A stretch of DNA of 64,000 bases from Atrina japonica. Lineage: Eukaryota; Mollusca; Bivalvia; Pterioida; Pinnidae. Below are positions 36,865 through 48,941 of this stretch, piece by piece. The position numbers and the translations under genes are program-made. Within the stretch, counting starts at the first letter, position 1; every line of letters begins with the position of its first letter. Under the pieces are notes generated by a model. It was not told where the DNA came from, searched no databases, and worked only from the letters and a program-made list of their open reading frames with translations. Location of the stretch: assembly GCA_030159075.1 (NCBI GenBank), contig BROG01000227.1, positions 910,001 through 974,000 of the forward strand, read 5' to 3'.

Positions 36865-37507
36865 TGGTGGCTAAAGGAGTATCTTATAATTTAGTCACAA
36901 AGAAATGTACAACGCACGTGCATCGATGATCTTTTGATTGTAGAAAAGATAAGAACAATATGTAAACATCGCGATTGCATTTGCGTCTAGCCGACTGATA
37001 AGTGTTCTGGATTTCGTTGTCGCCTGACAAACGCGAGCGCGATCTCTGATTTATTGGTATAATATATAATTGGAAAATGGAAACGTATACAACTTGAGTC
37101 TCAAGATGTAGAAATCTTTTTTAGCTTTTGATTGATGTCTGGAAGTTACTTTGGCTCATCTCCAAACCGCGGAATGTCTTGAAACCTATTCTCACGCTCT
37201 TAAAGCATATGAAGTGCGATTTTGAATATAATTACTGTAGTCATTTGTCTATGACGTACTCTTTATAAACACTAGTTTCAACTAAGCATGTGTCCACAGT
37301 TGATACATTCTCAAATATTTGGCAACGTTTCTGTCTTCTCCCATCAAATCACTGTCTTCATTGCGGTAAAAATAACTAATTTACTCATATAAGTGATTGA
37401 ATTATATTTTTACAATTTCCCAAGTGCAAAAAAGCTTTGCACAAATTTTGGTTCAGCTTTTAAAATCAGATGGATTACAGTTCCTATCCCCGACTCAAAT
37501 TTAAAAG
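36865..37507. other. Non-coding stretch, locally CG-richer
   Basis: The 36900-37045 part has several CG dinucleotides, unusual here. No gene recognised. Confidence 0.5.
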
Positions 37508-37690
<183 letters not shown>

Positions 37691-37716
37691 TGGTGTGCGT
37701 GTGTGTGTATGTATGT

Positions 37717-37750
<34 letters not shown>

Positions 37751-37785
37751 ATTTATGTGTGTATTTGTGTGTGTGTATATAATTG
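37691..37785. repeat. (TG)n microsatellite with TATG/TTTG variants
   Basis: TG-rich run directly after the inverted repeat. The Val-Cys frames over it are artefacts. Confidence 0.93.
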
Positions 37786-38390
37786 TTTGTTTGCATGTTT
37801 GTATGTTCATATTAAAGAGTGAAACGTTTCAGAATCCAATGTTTCCCTAAGGTCAAGCAACCGTACAAAGAAATTTTATTGTAATTACAATCTACTAACC
37901 CATATTAATTTGACACTCTACCATAGCGACAAAATGTGAATATACCACAAGACAAATTGTCACTCTGGGACGTCAATTCAATTCCTGAGACAGCATATCG
38001 CCGAGGAAAGATTTTAACTATTTTCGAGAAATGGCATTTAATACATACCAGCATATAGGCAGATCTTATTCTATTGCTTGGAACTAATTGTAGGCTAAAA
38101 CATGTTCTAAATATAATTATTTGGTTGGTATCAAATACATACTTTAGAAAAGCACAGCAAGTAAATATTGTTAACCACCCACCTGTTTAAATGATGGTGA
38201 AATATATTAATAGTATACCGACTCAGATGATATTTTGATATTCTGACGAAGCCAAACTAAATTTTTTTACATAGAAACGTAACACTTGATACAATTTCCT
38301 AAGTTTCTACACCAAGAACAGAACACACAAAATCACAGACACCATAGTATTAATCAAAAGAATGTTCATGACACAATATACAAATCAGTA
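37786..38390. other. AT-rich non-coding stretch
   Basis: Nothing recognised. Confidence 0.6.
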
Positions 38391-38490
38391 GAAAATCTCT
38401 GAAACCTCTGGACCTCTGAAAATCCAGAGGTGGGATCAGGTGCCATAGAGGAGTAAGCAACCGTGAGTCCACAGTTAAATTCAAATAAAA
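38391..38490 (-). mobile_element. Family B fragment
   Basis: Reversed B core: GAGGTGGGATCAGGTGCCAT preceded by the hairpin ACCTCTGAAAATCCAGAGGT (38412-38431) and followed by ACCGTGAGTCCACAGTTAAA. Confidence 0.75.
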
Positions 38491-40375
38491 CTGGGGCTTT
38501 AATCAAAACTAAAAATTATTTTTGTCATAGAAAGAGAAACAATTTCAGTTTTAAGCATCCTGTAAATTCGTTTATTTCTATAAGAACTGTCGGTGCTTTT
38601 ACTCAATAGTATTAAGACGAACGCTAAACTATGGACGCTTTGCCATATGATGTTTTGGCAACCTGTGCAAAATATAATTCCATATCAGAACCTTCGGCAG
38701 TATCTCAAACGAGTATAATCTTATATCTCTAGAAGTTGCTTATAAAAGTATAGATAAATGAATGAAGAAATAATCATTTTTATCAAACAAAATAAAATAC
38801 TTCTTCGTATTTGATAACATTATAATTTCCCATGAAAATTTGACATTTAGTTTCTTTATTTAAACCTACTTTTTATTTAATGTCAATATCAAAACTCCAA
38901 GTTGTAATTAAATCTGAAATGGTAACCGTGTAATTGGCACATGGCTTCTGTTTACCACAACATTTATCAGTGGAATACAAGTATGTAGAGGAATTGGTTT
39001 ACAGGTAAAATCGTGACGTACTGCAATTTTGAACAATCACAGATGAAAAAACGTTTTTATTGAAAGCTATATGTGTGAATAGTAACTGATAAATGGGGTT
39101 AAACTACCGAATGGTCCCTGCACATATCAGGAGGTGAATTTCTTGTACCTTAAATATCATGATTATTTAGGACAGGTGTAAGCACAACATCACTATAAAC
39201 AGTCAAAACTATTGCATTGCATCATGTGCAATACACAATTTCCATTTCTATTATGTACAAATTGCAACGTTCCAATTGTTTGTGGTTGTTTTAAATCGAC
39301 TCTTTAAAACATTAAAAGTGATAACTTTACGTTTGTGATTGCTTTGAGAGGTTTGTCGATTGCTGTTTTCGTATCACTCTTAGTGTGTACTTTGATTTTA
39401 CGATTTTACCAGAAATATTCAGATAAATTAGAGTTTGGGCTTCTTCAAACTGTAACACTACAGTTTTATCGTAAAAAGAAGAACAAATGTTTCAAAGGTT
39501 CTCCTTCATTTTAAGTGTGAATTAAGATGTTTGTTAGATTTTAATGTTATTTCTATACGTAGTATAAGTGTTACCGACGTTATTGAACATGGATAGTATT
39601 TTACGAAACACATAATAATGTATATTTCAGTGTATATTATGGAGTCTGCACACCGTCTAGACATAATATATCGCATTGTACACTTCTATCCTCCGTAAGT
39701 TAAACACCTAGTTCTGTTTATATCTTTTTTGTGTATATTATTTTCAATCGCTGTCAGCCACTCAGAAATTTGTATTTTGTATTTGAGTAAAATACCAGCG
39801 ACTGAAACGTTTGCTAATGATAAATATCACACTAGGCGTCTCACGACTAACCGTTACTACGAGTAAATTTGTGTGACAAGTGTTATACTGACAGGAAGAT
39901 ATGTATAGGCAGGTGTTCGAACTTATTTAATAGCTCATGGCTGTAAAACAAAATAAATTCGTCATAACATTGTGAAAGTATGTGTATAGGACCTGGTATA
40001 ACTTCAGATCCATTCCTAACTATGTGTATCTTAAACTTTATTTCAGCAAACCCTGTTGTAAATGAAAAAAATTAAAAACGTGTTTCTTATGAACACATTA
40101 TCCTCATAGGAAACTGAAGTAGTTCTGAATGCTACACTTATGAATTTCGAAGTAAATTCCATACATGAAAATTGTCTCTGCAATAGATTCCATTCTTCAA
40201 ATTCTCCATTATACACTTAAATATTACATTTCTATATTTTCTTTTATCCTTTCTTTTTTTTTTAATTTTTACGTATTTCTACGGTACATTTGGGATTTTC
40301 AAAACTGTTATGTCATGTTAGATGGTGTTACATAGAATGGGCAACATCCCTGATTACATATCTGATTAATAATCT
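38491..40375. other. AT-rich non-coding stretch
   Basis: About 1.9 kb in which I see no gene, RNA or repeat. Confidence 0.6.
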
Positions 40376-40413
40376 ATTTATCTATCTGTCTGTCTGTCTA
40401 TCTATCTTTCTAG

Positions 40414-40449
<36 letters not shown>

Positions 40450-40451
40450 AT
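40376..40451. repeat. (TATC)n tetranucleotide repeat
   Basis: About 18 TATC/TGTC units. It sits exactly at the 3' end of the adjacent minus-strand SINE, in the place of its missing last ~50 bp. Confidence 0.95.
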
Positions 40452-40454
40452 ATA

Positions 40455-40600
40455 GTCAGTTTTAATGGTGGAGGAAGTGACCCGGTTACAAGAAACCATC
40501 GGACCTCAATAAGTATATTGGCAAACTTTCTCACAAAATCAGTTTAGATACGATTTGGGCTCGAACCCGCGAATTATACACCGTAAGTGACTTTATATGT
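40455..40600 (-). mobile_element. Family A SINE, 3'-truncated
   Basis: Reversed SINE core: CAGTTTTAATGGTGGAGGAA, GGCAAACTTTCTCACAAAAT, and box-B-like GGGCTCGAACCCGCGAATTA (40558-40577). The usual 3' block (TTGAGTGTGGCGTAAAAC on the element strand) is absent and replaced by (GATA)n. Confidence 0.75.
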
Positions 40601-41261
40601 CTTTTCTTCTGTTTGGTACATGTATTGCCACTGTTGTAATTACCTTGATGTTTAAAATGGTTTATGTGTTGTATTAACGCATTATATGATTAGAAGATAA
40701 ATCATTGTTCACTTTATGATCATAAAATAACATCCGCATCTGAATGTTGTTGCGACTGTGAGTTACAAATTACGACAAAAAGATATGTTCCAGAAATTAA
40801 TTTCACATATAATGGCAATGTCAACGTGTATAATAACCAGTAAATAGCTTCCTATTGGCAGTAATGTTCAGTATTAATGTCAACGATAGGTATGGCAGCC
40901 ATAGTCGACTTGGTTTTGTGTATTATGTTCCTGTAGTTAGATGACATTCATACTGACATAAATATCAATAAAACAATTCAGTGTTTATAAAATACACCCT
41001 GTAACTATGTCAACAAATATAAAAGGTCAATGTCAAGGTAAGGTGATGTCATCTTAGGTCATGTACTTTGTCAGTAATATCATATGTTGTATAATTCAGC
41101 CTATACGTTATTTTTTAAGTCGTTTTAAAATATAGATCTGGACCCGATTGCGCAACACATTGTCAAATTTAATATACAGTTAGCCCATTGGTTTAACATT
41201 GGTTAACTTCACGTTAAATTTAACAACCTATTGACCAACTGGGTCCTGTCGGATATACTTA
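40601..41261. other. AT-rich non-coding stretch
   Basis: Nothing recognised. Confidence 0.6.
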
Positions 41262-41520
41262 GCACCATTTGCATTCTAAACTTCTAAAAGCTAAGACATT
41301 CGTTTTACAGTTAGTACTCTTAGGGGGTCTTGGCAGTACATTTAGTTTCATTATTTGGCCTTGTATGATACCAATTTTTCTTTCGGAAATATACATTTAT
41401 TTCAAATTCGAGCTGAACTGATGAAGTTTTATTGACAGAAACGATCGACTTGACCTTGTCCTCTTGTCTTGGCCTCTTTTGCAAAATTATAACTCTGGCA
41501 TTGTTGATAATATTAATCAA
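41262..41520 (+). mobile_element. Family C repeat
   Basis: Blocks in order: TTCTAAACTTCTAAAAGCTA, TTAGTACTCTTAGGGGGTCT, TTATTTGGCCTTGTATGATA, AATTCGAGCTGAACTGATGA, AGTTTTATTGACAGAAACGA, CTCTTTTGCAAAATTATAAC. Same order as 62985-63300. Confidence 0.8.
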
Positions 41521-41674
41521 ATATTCACTTAACAGTTTTATGGATTTCAGAAAATTTCTAATAGTTTGGAATGTTTAATATGATCCATTTTTACACATTA
41601 TAAAGCGATTCACGACCTACCACAATATTCTGCATTATACTACTTGTTGAAAGTATTTAGGTATTTTAATTTTC

Positions 41675-41745
41675 GTTTGTTTTTTGTTTTTGTTTTTGGG
41701 TTTTTTTGTTGTTGTTTTTTGTTGTTATTTGGTTTTTTGGATTTG
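41675..41745. repeat. (GTTTT)n low-complexity tract
   Basis: T-rich run punctuated by single G or GTT, directly upstream of a family B left part. Confidence 0.85.
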
Positions 41746-41900
41746 ACTGTGGACTCACGGCGGTTGTGACCGATCGACAGATGATGCTTACCATTTCAAG
41801 GCACCTGATATCAGGTCTAAATTTTCCTACTACAGGCTCTAGTTGTGACCTTTGCGCTTACCATAGGAACATTCACGGTATTTTAAAATGTCGTAAGTAT
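41746..41900 (+). mobile_element. Family B, diverged left part
   Basis: GACTGTGGACTCACGGCGGT and TGTGACCGATCGACAGATGA match GACTGTGGACTCACGGCGGG and TGTGACCGGTCGACAGGGGA at 42479-42520. Downstream similarity fades after GGCACCTGATATCAGG. Confidence 0.6.
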
Positions 41901-42399
41901 GACCCGGCACCGGGAATCGAAGTAAAGGCCTTCTGCTAATGAGCAGAACTTTTTACCACAATACCATATCGAACTGTCTTTATTTCAATTTTCTGTTATA
42001 AAATTTCACATTACTGTAATACAATAGCATTTAACAACACTGTTCGTTGGCTTATTATCTTTACAACACTTTTCATTGGCAAGTTTGTCGACGAGTTAAA
42101 GTCATGTGCTTGTCATTATTTCTGAAGATTTTTACAAGTGTCAAAATCTTTACAATACTTTTATATGCAATTTGCTGATGAGTTTAAAGACCGTAGATGT
42201 GTATCTGAACGTTTTACAATATGATTTATGTGCTGGTTGATGAACATCTTTACCATTTTCACATGATGGATATGTACTGCATTATCTATAAAGTTAAACA
42301 TTGTCTTGTTATTCAAGTGTATTCTACAATATATCATTAGCCAGACTAAGTATCAGTTCAATTACAATTAGAATCATAACACTATTAATGCTATGTTGA
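41901..42399. other. AT-rich non-coding stretch
   Basis: Several TCTTTACAACACTTTT-type blocks recur loosely (about 42058, 42149, 42249), suggesting an old tandem structure, but too diverged to define. Confidence 0.45.
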
Positions 42400-42660
42400 G
42401 ATGCCTTTTCGTTGGCGGTTGTTGAGACGTCTGTACCAATTGTGACGAGGATACACTCCTCACGTGTTTCATTGGACTTGACTGTGGACTCACGGCGGGT
42501 GTGACCGGTCGACAGGGGATGCTTACTCCTCCATGGCACCTGATCCCACCTCTTGGTTTCCAGAGGTCCGTGTTTGTCCATTTTTACCGGATTTGTATCT
42601 ATGTCCTGGACATTCTATTGATTTATACTTTGGTATCTGAAATTTTTATATTTGACACAA
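42400..42660 (+). mobile_element. Family B, longest single copy
   Basis: Blocks in order: GCGGTTGTTGAGACGTCTGT, ACCAATTGTGACGAGGATAC, TTGGACTTGACTGTGGACTC, GGGTGTGACCGGTCGACAGG, CTCCATGGCACCTGATCCCA, hairpin ACCTCTTGGTTTCCAGAGGT (42548-42567), TATGTCCTGGACATTCTATT, TATACTTTGGTATCTGAAAT. It abuts a SINE at 42682. Confidence 0.85.
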
Positions 42661-42681
42661 TATAGTAAGATGGATTCCCAT

Positions 42682-42905
42682 ATGGTATCCACGGCCGAGT
42701 GGTTAGAACAACACGCTTTGAAACATGACAGGAAGTCTCCCACTGTTGGTAAGCTGATTTTTATGAGAAAGTTTACCAGGTTACTAGCGGAAGGTCGGTG
42801 GTCTCTTCCCTGGTACATTGTAACTGGGTTGTTCCATCCTCCACCAATAAATCCTGACCGCCACCATTTCACTGAAATATTGTTAAGTGTGGCGTAAAAC
42901 AACAT
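42682..42905 (+). mobile_element. Family A SINE, best-preserved copy
   Basis: tRNA-like head TGGTATCCACGGCCGAGTGG then TTAGAACAACACGC (box A like that of a class II Leu/Ser-type tRNA), then GTAAGCTGATTTTTATGAGA, TTTACCAGGTTACTAGCGGA, GGTCGGTGGTCTCTTCCCTG, CATCCTCCACCAATAAATCC, TTGTTAAGTGTGGCGTAAAA. The box B region is poor. Frames across it on both strands are SINE-derived, not genes. Confidence 0.85.
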
Positions 42906-43630
42906 TTAAAATTTCTATGACATTTAGAAATGTAAATGAATATCTGTTTAGTATTAAATCATGTACAGGTATACAGGTAAAAAAGAAAAGAACTGGGTTA
43001 ACATTTCGAAGTGGTGTAATGCTTTTGCTCTTTTTACGCATTTACCATTATATTTTGTTTTTGTAATTGGCGGTCGTGCACACTTTATTTAATACCAATT
43101 TAAGAGTATCTGTTTGCATACAATTGTCAATTAATTCAACTGTAATCGCTTTTATAACTATTCTTTACCACTGCTGCAAGCGAACACGTAATATCTATGT
43201 AATTTCACGTTAGTTTTTGTAAATATCTTTATTTTTGTTTCTAAGTCAGTTTTCTTCATTATAAATTTTCGTGTCACCGTGAACTAGTTTGTTCGTTTAG
43301 CCTCTTTTGAATATATTAATAAAGTGGGTATTGACTGTTTGTATTAGCACAATGAGACCGTCGAAATTTTACGAGCATTTGGAAGGATCCCAGGAATACT
43401 TGCACCATTTATTTAATTGATTGTATCCGTGCTAATTACAATGTATTTAAACAGTTGAAAGCCATCAACATTTGTGACGTACATAAAAAAATGTGTCACA
43501 ATGTTGCTTCATCTTAAACGAGGTATGTAGGATAACACAAATATAGGCCAAAACACTAGAGACAATGGCGAAATGAGGTAGATGTGAATTCAAACAAACT
43601 GTCCTGTAAATCAACTGAATATAGCGAACG

Positions 43631-43633
<3 letters not shown>
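42906..43633. other. AT-rich non-coding stretch
   Basis: Nothing recognised. Confidence 0.6.

Positions 43634-43717
<84 letters not shown>
43634..43717. repeat. (GA)n microsatellite
   Basis: About 84 bp of pure GA. Confidence 0.98.
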
Positions 43718-43886
43718 ACTGTATTTATTTGGGGAGACATTGTTTTGTGGATAAATAGAGTATTTCTGCTACTCTAGATATGTATCTATTTGTAACACAA
43801 ATGTCTTATTTAATCACTACTTTAATCGTTGCATCATTGTTGCACATTATAAAGAAATGTGTGTTGAGTTTGATTTGAGTTTTTGT

Positions 43887-44020
43887 TTTACGCCATATTC
43901 AACAATCTTTCAGTCATATGATGGCGTCCAGTTTTTATTGGTGGAGGAGAAACCCCGGTTACCCGGGTAAAGACCACCGACCTTCCGCAAGAAATGTGTG
44001 TGCTAACCGGGGCGGACTGA
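43887..44020 (-). mobile_element. Family A SINE, 5'-truncated
   Basis: Reversed: TTTTACGCCATATTCAACAA (the 3' end), TCATATGATGGCGTCCAGTT, TTATTGGTGGAGGAGAAACC, GACCACCGACCTTCCGCAAG. The tRNA-like head is missing. Confidence 0.8.
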
Positions 44021-45517
44021 TGGATGACATATGTTTACTTCTATATGCATGTGTTTACCCGGTGCATTTGCACCTGTACTAAGGTAAAACATTTCTGCAT
44101 GTTTTCTTTCAAACGAACATCATTCACCGCCATTGTCGATGTACATCACCTTGTCTTTAATCGAAGCTGGTGTGTTTGTTTATTCTATCGTAGAATCTCT
44201 TAGATGGATTTCGTATCACTCTGTGTATTGCAATGTAAACACCACTCCCGAAAAATTCCCCAGAAAAGAATTTCGTTTCCAATGTTTATCGATGAAACAG
44301 GCACGAGCAAGTGTCATTCTGCAAATAAAGTTTAAAATAAACAAAATAGGGGTTAATGTAAATGAATGTTGTTACGTTTAAGAGAAAACAAAGGGAATAA
44401 AAAGACACGTCTGTGTTCTATACAACAGCTGCCAAAACACTAGGCCCAATAAGTAATGTTAAGTATTGTTGTGTTGGACCGCTAACATGATAATATTGGT
44501 GTTTCACAGTGTTGGCCGTGTGAATAGACTTAGATGAGCGTTAAGGGATATTGATTCTGATGCAAAGAACCAAAGAACTAACTCTGTGAACATTATTATT
44601 ACGTAAAAAACAGGAAACAATGAATAAGATAAGGAGAGAAATATTTTAATTGAAATTTTATGTTGCTTTTCTTTTGAACTCATGATAAATGTCTTTATAT
44701 CACATAAGAACGGGAAGTTCACAGTTGATATAGTCTGCAGATTCTATTTTTTGTTTGTCTTTGTGTTTACAGAGTGAGGTTTAGCATTCATGATTGGTAA
44801 GATCTGGTTATGAAATGAAAATCACTTCAGTCGTGATGATAAGAAATCGTTTAACTGAAGTAAAGATATCATATGATCTCATTTGGCAATCAAAAATCAA
44901 ATCAACAGGGTTTATTTATGGGTTGGCCAGAAACACATAACGGAATAACAATATAACAAGTAAACGCGTATTAATTTGTTACAGGTGTTGAATGATATCT
45001 ATCGTTCCTGATACTCTGAAAACAATCAACAATTGTTATAACATCGTTACTACGTAAATATTATTTTTAGGTCAAACGGTCTAAATTAATGACGTCATTC
45101 TTACCAACATAAAGAAAGTCTAGAAAATAATAAAACATACTTGTATTACTTTCTTTTCCTACATTATGTAAATGTTTAATCCTATATCTATGCTCATTTG
45201 GGTCGTGGTTAGTGTTCTTTTTCATTTACGGAGTTTGCCTAGTTTCAATTTTTATCATTAGGTTTAATATAAATTTGCAAACAACAGCATATGTGACTGA
45301 TTCAGTCAAATGTAGAGATTAATTTTGTCCCAAATTTGCCAATCAAGAAATATCGATGACGTAGTTTTTTATTCCTTTAATTGATGCATAGTGATTGAAA
45401 AAATGTCATTATATCAACCAAAATAATTAATTTAAACGGATAGCTCATATCCTCATGGCAACAATTTATCACAAAGTAGTTTGCCTGAGTAAATGAAATG
45501 ATCGTATGTCGAATAAG

Positions 45518-45522
<5 letters not shown>
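44021..45522. other. AT-rich non-coding stretch
   Basis: An 82-codon plus frame at 44133-44381 has mixed composition but no recognised motif. Nothing else seen. Confidence 0.5.

Positions 45523-45600
<78 letters not shown>
45523..45600. repeat. (TA)n microsatellite
   Basis: About 78 bp of pure TA. Confidence 0.97.
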
Positions 45601-45603
<3 letters not shown>

Positions 45604-45694
45604 CAAACACCATCCAGCTTCCTATTACTGAAATTCACAAAGTAGGAACACTTACAATAGGCTCTTAGTAAAGTCATGTCGAAAAAATGACTTT

Positions 45695-45912
45695 GGGTTG
45701 GTCTTGAACGACAATTGTTAGTACAGGTTGATATACAGCTTACCTACACAATAGGTTGTTGTTGTACGACGGTTGTCAGTATAGATGTGACTTACAGCTT
45801 AGGACATATTTACACAATAGGTTTTTACTGGACGGCGATAGTAAGTATAGGTTGGATATATAGCTTAGACATACTTGCACAACAGGTTAATGGACGACGT
45901 TAGTTTATAGGT
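45695..45912. repeat. ~62-bp tandem repeat, about 3.5 copies
   Basis: ACGAC-type anchors at about 45708, 45766, 45830 and 45892 each introduce GGTTGTCAGTATAGGTTG-like sequence, then TACAGCTTAG, then TACACAATAGG. Diverged copies. Confidence 0.8.
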
Positions 45913-46022
45913 TGAATTTCCAGAGGTCTGTCTTTTTTCCAATGGTCACTAGATTTGTATATTGTCTCCTGGACATCTTGAATATTAATACTTTGTTATC
46001 TGTGATTTTTATATTGTAACAA
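45913..46022 (+). mobile_element. Family B, right part
   Basis: GAATTTCCAGAGGTCTGTCT, CTAGATTTGTATATTGTCTC, CTGGACATCTTGAATATTAA, TACTTTGTTATCTGTGATTT. It directly follows the 62-bp array. Confidence 0.75.
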
Positions 46023-46704
46023 CACAGTGGGGTTTTAATGACGGTGATTATTGGCTGTGCCAACACAACGGGAAAGAAATTCTTGATACCTCTTCTAGCG
46101 AATTTGTTGTCTCAAAGTAAACGTATTCATCGCACTAATCATTACTTTAATTAATCTCTATGACACTTTACATATGATATAACTAAATCTGAGTAATTGA
46201 ATATCGAACCTATCCAATACCAGCACGTTATAGATATATGTCTGAGTATATTCACCATCATCTCTGAGGTGCCGATCATCTGAACTCTAAAAATGACATT
46301 TGACTAATGTGTCTACACGTATATCTATAAAGACAATTCTGATTAGAGATATAGCAGTAAATAACGCACAAAATCCTCTTTTAATACAAAATCCGATGTC
46401 CCATACTATTGAAACCAAATGTAGAGCATAAAAATGGTCAAATTAAAATAATGAAAATGAAAAATCCGTTTTAATTTTGTTTTGCTTTGGGTTTTCATCT
46501 AATTTTATTATTGTTGTCTGTTTTGTTTTTATTTTCTTTGCTCGTCTGTTTTATATTATTGTTTTATTGCGTTTACTTGCTTTGTTATTTCTTTCTTTTA
46601 GGGGGTAACGTTTATTTTCGTACGTTTTAATCAAAACAGAAAATATATTATTAGTATTACCTATGTAGGTTATTAGGTTATTTACTTGTATGATTTCATT
46701 TTTG
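46023..46704. other. AT-rich non-coding stretch
   Basis: A T-rich, G-punctuated strand at 46450-46615. No gene seen. Confidence 0.6.
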
Positions 46705-47190
46705 TTTTTTGGAACTTTATTTTAAATTGGAGCGTAACTGATGAAGTCTTATTGACATAAAATATTATCTTGAGTATTTGTTATGGTTCTTTTGTGCAAA
46801 ACTATTACATTTGGTATTATGTTTATTTACAACCACTGGGTCGTTGCCACTGCCCGGGACCGTTTGAATTCCCGAGGGTATAAACACAGTGCCTGGTATT
46901 TCGTTACCAGCCGATGATAGGATACTAAAGTAATATTTGGAGCGGATAGCTCTCTGTAAATTCTAAACTCTCCAAAAGGTCAGATAATTATCTTAACACA
47001 GTGGTTACTCTTTGATAAAATTGGGAATATATTTAGGTTAATATTTTGGCCTTGTATAATACCACTTTTTGCTTCAGAACAACTGTGTTTTAAGTTCAGT
47101 TGAGTCTTATTGACAGAAATGATCGTCTTTAACATTTGTGTTTGCCCTTTTGTGCATAACGTTAACTTTGGTATCATATTAATTTATTAC
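46705..47190 (+). mobile_element. Family C, two tandem partial copies
   Basis: The first copy has GGAGCGTAACTGATGAAGTC then ATTGACATAAAATATTATCT, a middle CAACCACTGGGTCGTTGCCA ... CCGTTTGAATTCCCGAGGGT, then GTGCCTGGTATTTCGTTACC. The second begins TAAATTCTAAACTCTCCAAA at about 46956 and repeats TTTTGGCCTTGTATAATACC and TCTTATTGACAGAAATGATC. Head to tail, period about 350-360 bp. Confidence 0.8.
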
Positions 47191-47629
47191 ATTTCAAGAC
47201 ATAACAGATATTCTATGCATCCAATGCACCTGGTAAGTTTAATTGGTTAAAAGGTTAATTGCATGCATTAAATATATAAGCATCAACTGTAGCTGTACTT
47301 CTCCAATTTTTATTTTTATTTGGTAAAAGGCTGTGTCGTTACTTTATTGGATAACTGAGTGAAAATGCAATTATTGTGATGGTATTAAGATATGTTTGCT
47401 ATTTACTGAAATTGATTATGTACTTCAGCTTCGTGTCGCAATCTTGTTATTTCTATACCTACAAATCTTTATAAATAGAATATGAAAAACACATGAAATC
47501 AAATTATCATACCAGAGTACAGACAAGACCTCTGATTCTATCAGGAATTCAGAATATCTTATTTTTACAGAGGAATCCAGCAACTGTATCTAAACTGCTT
47601 TAAAAGAGGAAACACCGTGTTGAACATAT
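47191..47629. other. AT-rich non-coding stretch
   Basis: Nothing recognised. Confidence 0.6.
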
Positions 47630-47860
47630 ACTGTAAACGTGGGAATTTACGTTTGGGGGTAATTTACACTATACGCGATGAAGAGGTTTTTTGTGTAAAT
47701 TACCCCCCCGCGTATGAGTCCTAAAGTTGTGCTAAGAATTATCGTTTAATACACGTCTGTTCACAGTAAATTGTGATATCGCGTAAATAGGACCAACGTG
47801 TATGGTTTGAATAAGAAAATCGCGGAATTAACAACATGTGGAAATATCCACGTTTACAGT
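47630..47860. mobile_element. MITE with ACTGTAAACGTGG termini
   Basis: ACTGTAAACGTGG (47630-47642) and CCACGTTTACAGT (47848-47860) are perfect 13-bp terminal inverted repeats. An inner pair GGGGGTAATTTACAC (47655-47669) and GTGTAAATTACCCCC (47693-47707) forms a second hairpin. The interior is rich in CGCG-containing blocks (CGCGATGA, CGCGTAAATA, CGCGGAATTA), unlike the surroundings. No coding capacity. Confidence 0.85.
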
Positions 47861-48941
47861 GTTATGGATATACAGCGACAGACGGACACGAGGTTCACAT
47901 GAAGGCTCTATTCTCATTCAAATGACATAATGCGTTTTCGACAACATCACAAAATTATACTGTTTTCATGACGTCTGCCAGATGATAAGTGATTTGAACC
48001 GTTCAGTATATCTCGTATCATACTTTGCTTTTACCAAGTCTGCGCACACACAATTTATCTGTATAAATTACAGGAGGAATATAACAGCACATATAACCTG
48101 TTAATCGGTATTATATAGCGCCTGGTAGGGACATTTCATACAACTTCTCCCAGCAGGTGGCTAATTATACGTAAGTCAAAGACTGTCAATGTCTTACCAT
48201 TTTCAATCGTTAAATGCATATAAGAAAAAAGACATTACGACTTCAAAAAGAAACGTCGAAAAGTTATTTACCTGAAAATTTCCCGTAAATTGTTTAAATC
48301 CCAAGCTGTTAATTTGTATTTTTGCAATTCAACAGCAATACAATTTCAGTTTAGATAAGATACAACTAAAATCTACTTTGAAAGAGTATCTGATAAAACA
48401 TTCCGTTCGTGTTTAATATACACATTACTTTGAGGAGAAATTGTACAGGGTAACATTTAGAAAATAAAATGTTATTATGAATCACTATATATTCTGTGTT
48501 TCCCTTTTAACATTTGTCTGGATGGATATATATATGGATATTCCATTTGGATCTGTGTGATTTTGATCATAAAAACTAAAGTCGGTATCGTCATTAACTC
48601 TTGACTTTTCTATTGATTGGTCAATGTAGCTTGGTCCCGTATCCCTGTTCTCTGTATGTTAAGTCACCGTACTCTGCCTAATAGACATTATTTGGATTTG
48701 TTCCGTTCCTTTCAGTTTATACTCAGATCATGTGACTTCAACAGATGGTCGGGCACGATCACCTCTGGTTTCATAATAATTAAATTGACGACAATCCGTG
48801 GTATCTTGTCTCAGTATATCTACCAGGAATAAAGTTATAATAATCTTGTAAAGGTGACCGGTGACATCCCTTTTTGTAGGCTGAATTTCAAAATCTGGCA
48901 CTAATCACTACATGATATCATTATTACTTGTCATATATATA
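47861..48941. other. AT-rich non-coding stretch
   Basis: A 71-codon plus frame at 48617-48832 is not recognised. Nothing else seen. Confidence 0.55.

Noticed and set aside
42324..42581. 85-codon minus-strand ORF with Thr-Arg-Arg-Glu-Ser-Thr
   Set aside because: Derived from a family B repeat that recurs at several sites in the window.
42615..42905. 96-codon minus ORF and 81-codon plus ORF
   Set aside because: Both cover the family A SINE at 42682-42905. Similar translations appear at other SINE copies.
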